From the NCBI GenBank assembly GCA_964484515.1, contig CAZAGT010000077.1, positions 1-17,253 of the forward strand: DNA of 17,253 bases, given 5' to 3'. Shown here one piece after another: positions 15,085 to 17,253 of this stretch; the first letter of the stretch is position 1, and every line of letters begins with the position of its first letter. The notes beneath the pieces are model-generated. The model saw only the letters and a list, made by a program, of their open reading frames with translations. It was not told the origin of the DNA and ran no database searches. This DNA is from CAZAGT01 sp964484515 (GTDB lineage: Bacteria; Desulfobacterota; DSM-4660; Desulfatiglandales; HGW-15). The position numbers and the translations under genes were made by a program.

Positions 15085-15109
15085 GGCCTTTGCTCTTCTG
15101 AGCAAGGCC
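15085..15109 (+). terminator. Hairpin after mog, possible terminator
   Basis: GGCCTTTGCTC, loop TTCT, then GAGCAAGGCC: a 10-bp stem with one bulged T, 39 nt after the mog stop. There is no long T run behind it, so intrinsic termination would be weak. It lies between convergent genes, where a terminator is expected. Confidence 0.4.
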
Positions 15110-15125
15110 TCACAAGGCTTTCCGC

Positions 15126-15247
15126 CGAGGCGTATAAAGAATTCCCCGGTTTGAGGCCTGAGGTTTGAGGCAAAAACAAAAGACTTCAGGCTGTCTTTCT
15201 TCTTTCACCTTCCACCTTTTACCTTTGGCCTTCCGAGTACGTCGCAG
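15126..15247 (+). repeat. Heptad-containing dispersed repeat, copy D1
   Basis: Shares with 17135-17237 the block GAGGCGTA, then GAGGCAAAAACAAAAGACTT and the following CAGGC, a pyrimidine-rich stretch, and a final TAC/TACG(T/C)CGCAG. The pyrimidine stretch has a 7-nt period: TTTCACC, TTCCACC, TTTTACC, TTTGGCC, TTCCGAG. GTTTGAGGC also occurs twice, at 15149-15157 and 15163-15171. The 279-nt gap between mog and cutA contains only this repeat, the hairpin at 15085-15109 and about 80 unassigned nt (15248-15325). Confidence 0.75.
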
Positions 15248-15325
15248 ATGGAAACCCACGGATCTATCCACCTCAGGCGGAGAACGACGTTCAGGGGGGA
15301 TAGGGCCATATCGGGGGAACGCGAA

Positions 15326-15646
15326 TTAGGGCTCTACCTCCTGATCCAACCACTCCAAATAGGCTTGATTGCCCGCGACGACCGGAAGGGCCAGGATCTC
15401 GGGCACATCGTAGCCATGTATCTCCTTGATTCGCTGTTCTACTTCATTGTATTTGGCCATCCGCGTCTTGATGACGCAAAGCCACTCCTCCGAGCTCTCC
15501 AGCCGTCCTTCCCATCGATAGCTGCTTGTCATGGGGCCGATGACTTGCGTGCAGGCCGCCAACCTTTTGCTGACAAGCTCCGTGGCGATCTTTTCAGCGC
15601 TTTCCTTCGTGTCCGTCGTTGTGAAGACCTGAATATGCCCTGTCAT
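15326..15646 (-). CDS. cutA: CutA family protein (divalent cation tolerance)
   Basis: A 106-residue CutA, a small trimeric ferredoxin-like-fold protein linked to copper tolerance in E. coli but of uncertain molecular role. Visible family features are IQVFTTTDTKESAEKIA at the N-terminus, LAACTQVIGPMTSSYRWEG at about 29-47, CVIKT at 57-61, and HGYDVPEILALPV at 77-89. The start at 15646 is preferred to 15664 because AGGGA lies at normal distance and MTGHIQVF is the usual N-terminus. It lies downstream of the DUF362 gene, separated by 107 nt, and converges with mog. Confidence 0.93.
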   Translation of the reverse strand: MTGHIQVFTTTDTKESAEKIATELVSKRLAACTQVIGPMTSSYRWEGRLESSEEWLCVIKTRMAKYNEVEQRIKEIHGYDVPEILALPVVAGNQAYLEWLDQEVEP

Positions 15647-15753
15647 TCTTCTTTCCCTGTTCATCCCGTTATGGGAATGGTGGCGTGCCGGAAGCCGTGC
15701 GCCGGGTGCACGTCAAGACGGTGAATAGCCGGCGAGCGTCCGGCGGGAGCTTT

Positions 15754-16965
15754 TCAGAAATCATGAAGCCTTTCAATCGCGGCGTGGACGACGCCCTTGT
15801 CTATCTCAAGGGCATCGCAAACCGCATCCGTAATCTTGATCCCATGGGGAGGGCAGCCTGGCACAAACAAGCCGCGCGCCCGGTGGGACTTGGCACAACG
15901 GCCGATGATAACCGGGTTTTTTTTGCTTGGGACGGCCTCTTCCGGCGTGCCCATGATCAGGGCCAAGTCCGACAGTCGTTCCTCAAATCCGGCTTTGTTC
16001 AAATAGATAAAGGTACTCACACATTCGCCCATACAGCCGGTACAGGAGTCTTTTTCGATGATCTCGGCCGCCCCAAAGAGCCTGCGCGATGCCTGCAGAA
16101 AGGTCGTGAAGCGCCGCGAAACCCTCTCGATGGGCTCTCCGCGGATTTCAATCCGGTTCAGGTCGGCCGTGCCTAGCTTGGCTTCAGCAGCCAGCTGGAC
16201 GTGAAGAATCTCCTTCGGGTCAAAGCCAGCGATGGCTGCGCACACGGCATCGACTGCAACGACGTCGCGACCGGCGGCAACAACGTTCAATGCGACCTTG
16301 TCCGTCTCCTCCACGTGCGAACTCCAGGCCCCTTGGACGCCTACGATCCCATCCACGATCGTAAAGGTCGGCCGAATGACCCGATTCAGATCGACAATCC
16401 CCTTGTCCAGGCCCAGCTTGTGGGTCCGCTTCTTTTCGTCACCCGGCAAGACCCCTTTCATGTTCTTGAGCCCGCAGGTGATACCGGTCCGGATGTGGGT
16501 CTTGATCACGGGGACGGAAATGAGGATGTCGGCCTGTAAGGCCGTCTTGGCCAGGGCAAATTTCGGCATGACAAACGCGTCGGCCGCCGCCACCTCGACC
16601 TGCTCGTCCTGATTCAGGTCGACAACCTCAACTCCCAGCCGTTCCGCGACCTCCATGACCCCGGTCTTCTCCATGCAGGTGATCGAATTCCAGCGCTCCT
16701 TGAAATCGTATCCGACCGAGGAACCTTCCCCGATGACAACCCGCTTCGGCCTCTTTTCCAGGGCCAGCTTTGTCACCGCCTCGACCACGCGGACATCTGT
16801 GACAATGCCGGTTCCTGTCTTTACTGGTAAGACCGAATTGGGTTTTACCATGACCTCGGCCTTACCCCACGGAAGACGGTCGAACTCCCCCGAGAGAGCA
16901 ACGGCCGCTCTAACCGCCCCCTCTACGTCATCCTGGCGGACCTTCGTGATGGATACGACGGCCAT
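15754..16965 (-). CDS. DUF362 domain protein with a cysteine cluster
   Basis: A 403-residue soluble protein matching the DUF362 family (biochemical role not known to me). The core runs from about 35 to 245 and includes VMVKPNSV (38-45), ILISVPVIKTH (147-157), TCGLKNMKGVLPG (163-175) and VAVDAVCAAIAGFDP (236-250). The C-terminal part carries CTGCMGEC (Cys308, Cys311, Cys315), then Cys357 and Cys371 in GCPPHG. Many DUF362 proteins have a 2[4Fe-4S] ferredoxin insert; here the spacing is CX2CX3C plus distant cysteines, so perhaps one Fe-S cluster. I chose the ATG at 16965: GGAGG lies 9 nt upstream, whereas it directly touches the ATG at 16974. There is no signal peptide. It may be co-transcribed with cutA. 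Confidence 0.85.
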   Translation of the reverse strand: MAVVSITKVRQDDVEGAVRAAVALSGEFDRLPWGKAEVMVKPNSVLPVKTGTGIVTDVRVVEAVTKLALEKRPKRVVIGEGSSVGYDFKERWNSITCMEKTGVMEVAERLGVEVVDLNQDEQVEVAAADAFVMPKFALAKTALQADILISVPVIKTHIRTGITCGLKNMKGVLPGDEKKRTHKLGLDKGIVDLNRVIRPTFTIVDGIVGVQGAWSSHVEETDKVALNVVAAGRDVVAVDAVCAAIAGFDPKEILHVQLAAEAKLGTADLNRIEIRGEPIERVSRRFTTFLQASRRLFGAAEIIEKDSCTGCMGECVSTFIYLNKAGFEERLSDLALIMGTPEEAVPSKKNPVIIGRCAKSHRARGLFVPGCPPHGIKITDAVCDALEIDKGVVHAAIERLHDF

Positions 16966-17099
16966 CGTTGTCATCCTCCATTCGTCCAGATGTGATCATC
17001 AGGTTTCGATCGCTTTCATTTCAGGCTCCGCAAGATCTTCCATAGATCTAACGAAGCTGTCGAAAAACCGATTTTCCTGAGGCTGATGGAAAATGTCCA

Positions 17100-17120
17100 T
17101 CCCGCTCTCTTCGAGCGGGA
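17100..17120 (-). other. Hairpin upstream of the DUF362 gene
   Basis: An 8-bp perfect stem, TCCCGCTC/GAGCGGGA, with a 5-nt loop. A second stem, ATTTTCC/GGAAAAT with a 10-nt loop, lies at 17071-17094. Neither is followed on the minus strand by a T run, so they look like leader structures or repeat parts rather than terminators. The region 16975-17134 holds no long gene. Confidence 0.45.
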
Positions 17121-17134
17121 CGAATCCCGAGGAA

Positions 17135-17237
17135 TGAGGCGTACGAACCCTCAGGTTCGAGGCAAAAACAAAAGACTTCAGGCGGTTTTTTCCTTTGCCT
17201 TCAGCCTTCTACCTTTGACCTTCTGTATACGCCGCAG
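17135..17237 (+). repeat. Heptad-containing dispersed repeat, copy D2
   Basis: Same orientation as D1. From GAGGCGTAC it passes through CAGGTTCGAGGC and AAAAACAAAAGACTTCAGGC to TATACGCCGCAG. The 25 nt GAGGC...CAGGC are identical to D1, and the rest is roughly three-quarters identical. The 7-nt period is kept but with different bases: TTCAGCC, TTCTACC, TTTGACC, TTCTGTA. The last 16 nt of the window (17238-17253) cannot be assigned. Confidence 0.75.
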
Positions 17238-17253
17238 TGACGAGGGATGAGGG

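Overview
The window reads as chromosome of a GC-rich member of Desulfobacterota (the former Deltaproteobacteria). This is an inference from gene order (xerC-hslV-hslU-argB-argD-argF-argG-argH-lipoprotein-lysA, which I remember from Geobacter-like genomes) and from the protein sequences. No 16S gene or other phylogenetic marker was available. I see no phage, CRISPR array, tRNA, rRNA or intact transposase.

Left and centre (about 192-12033, all minus strand, transcribed right to left): xerC, hslV, hslU, argB, argD, argF, argG, argH, a small lipoprotein gene, lysA and dapF. ArgB, ArgD, ArgF, ArgG and ArgH cover the steps from N-acetylglutamate to arginine, except ArgC and ArgJ, which are not here. 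LysA and DapF are the last two steps of diaminopimelate/lysine synthesis, and DapF also feeds peptidoglycan. XerC resolves chromosome dimers and HslUV is an ATP-dependent protease. Most junctions are tight (overlaps, 0-44 nt). They are broken by a 104-nt gap before argB, a 477-nt gap between argF and argG, and a 184-nt gap between argG and argH. The 477-nt gap holds a repeat element with inverted arms. A third copy of the arm lies at the left edge of the window.

Middle right (12034-15046): an AT-rich divergent intergenic region with a good sigma70-like promoter leads, after a leader of about 220 nt, into an EF-G-like translational GTPase with altered GTPase motifs. A MogA/MoaB-type molybdopterin protein gene follows 10 nt later on the plus strand.

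Right end (15047-17253): cutA and a cysteine-bearing DUF362 protein gene on the minus strand. Both are bracketed by two diverged, same-orientation copies of a repeat with a 7-nt internal period.

The genes themselves are mostly housekeeping. The less ordinary signals are the two dispersed repeat families, the long HslV propeptide, the LptM-like lipoprotein with an added domain in the argH-lysA-dapF cluster, and the EF-G paralogue linked to mog.
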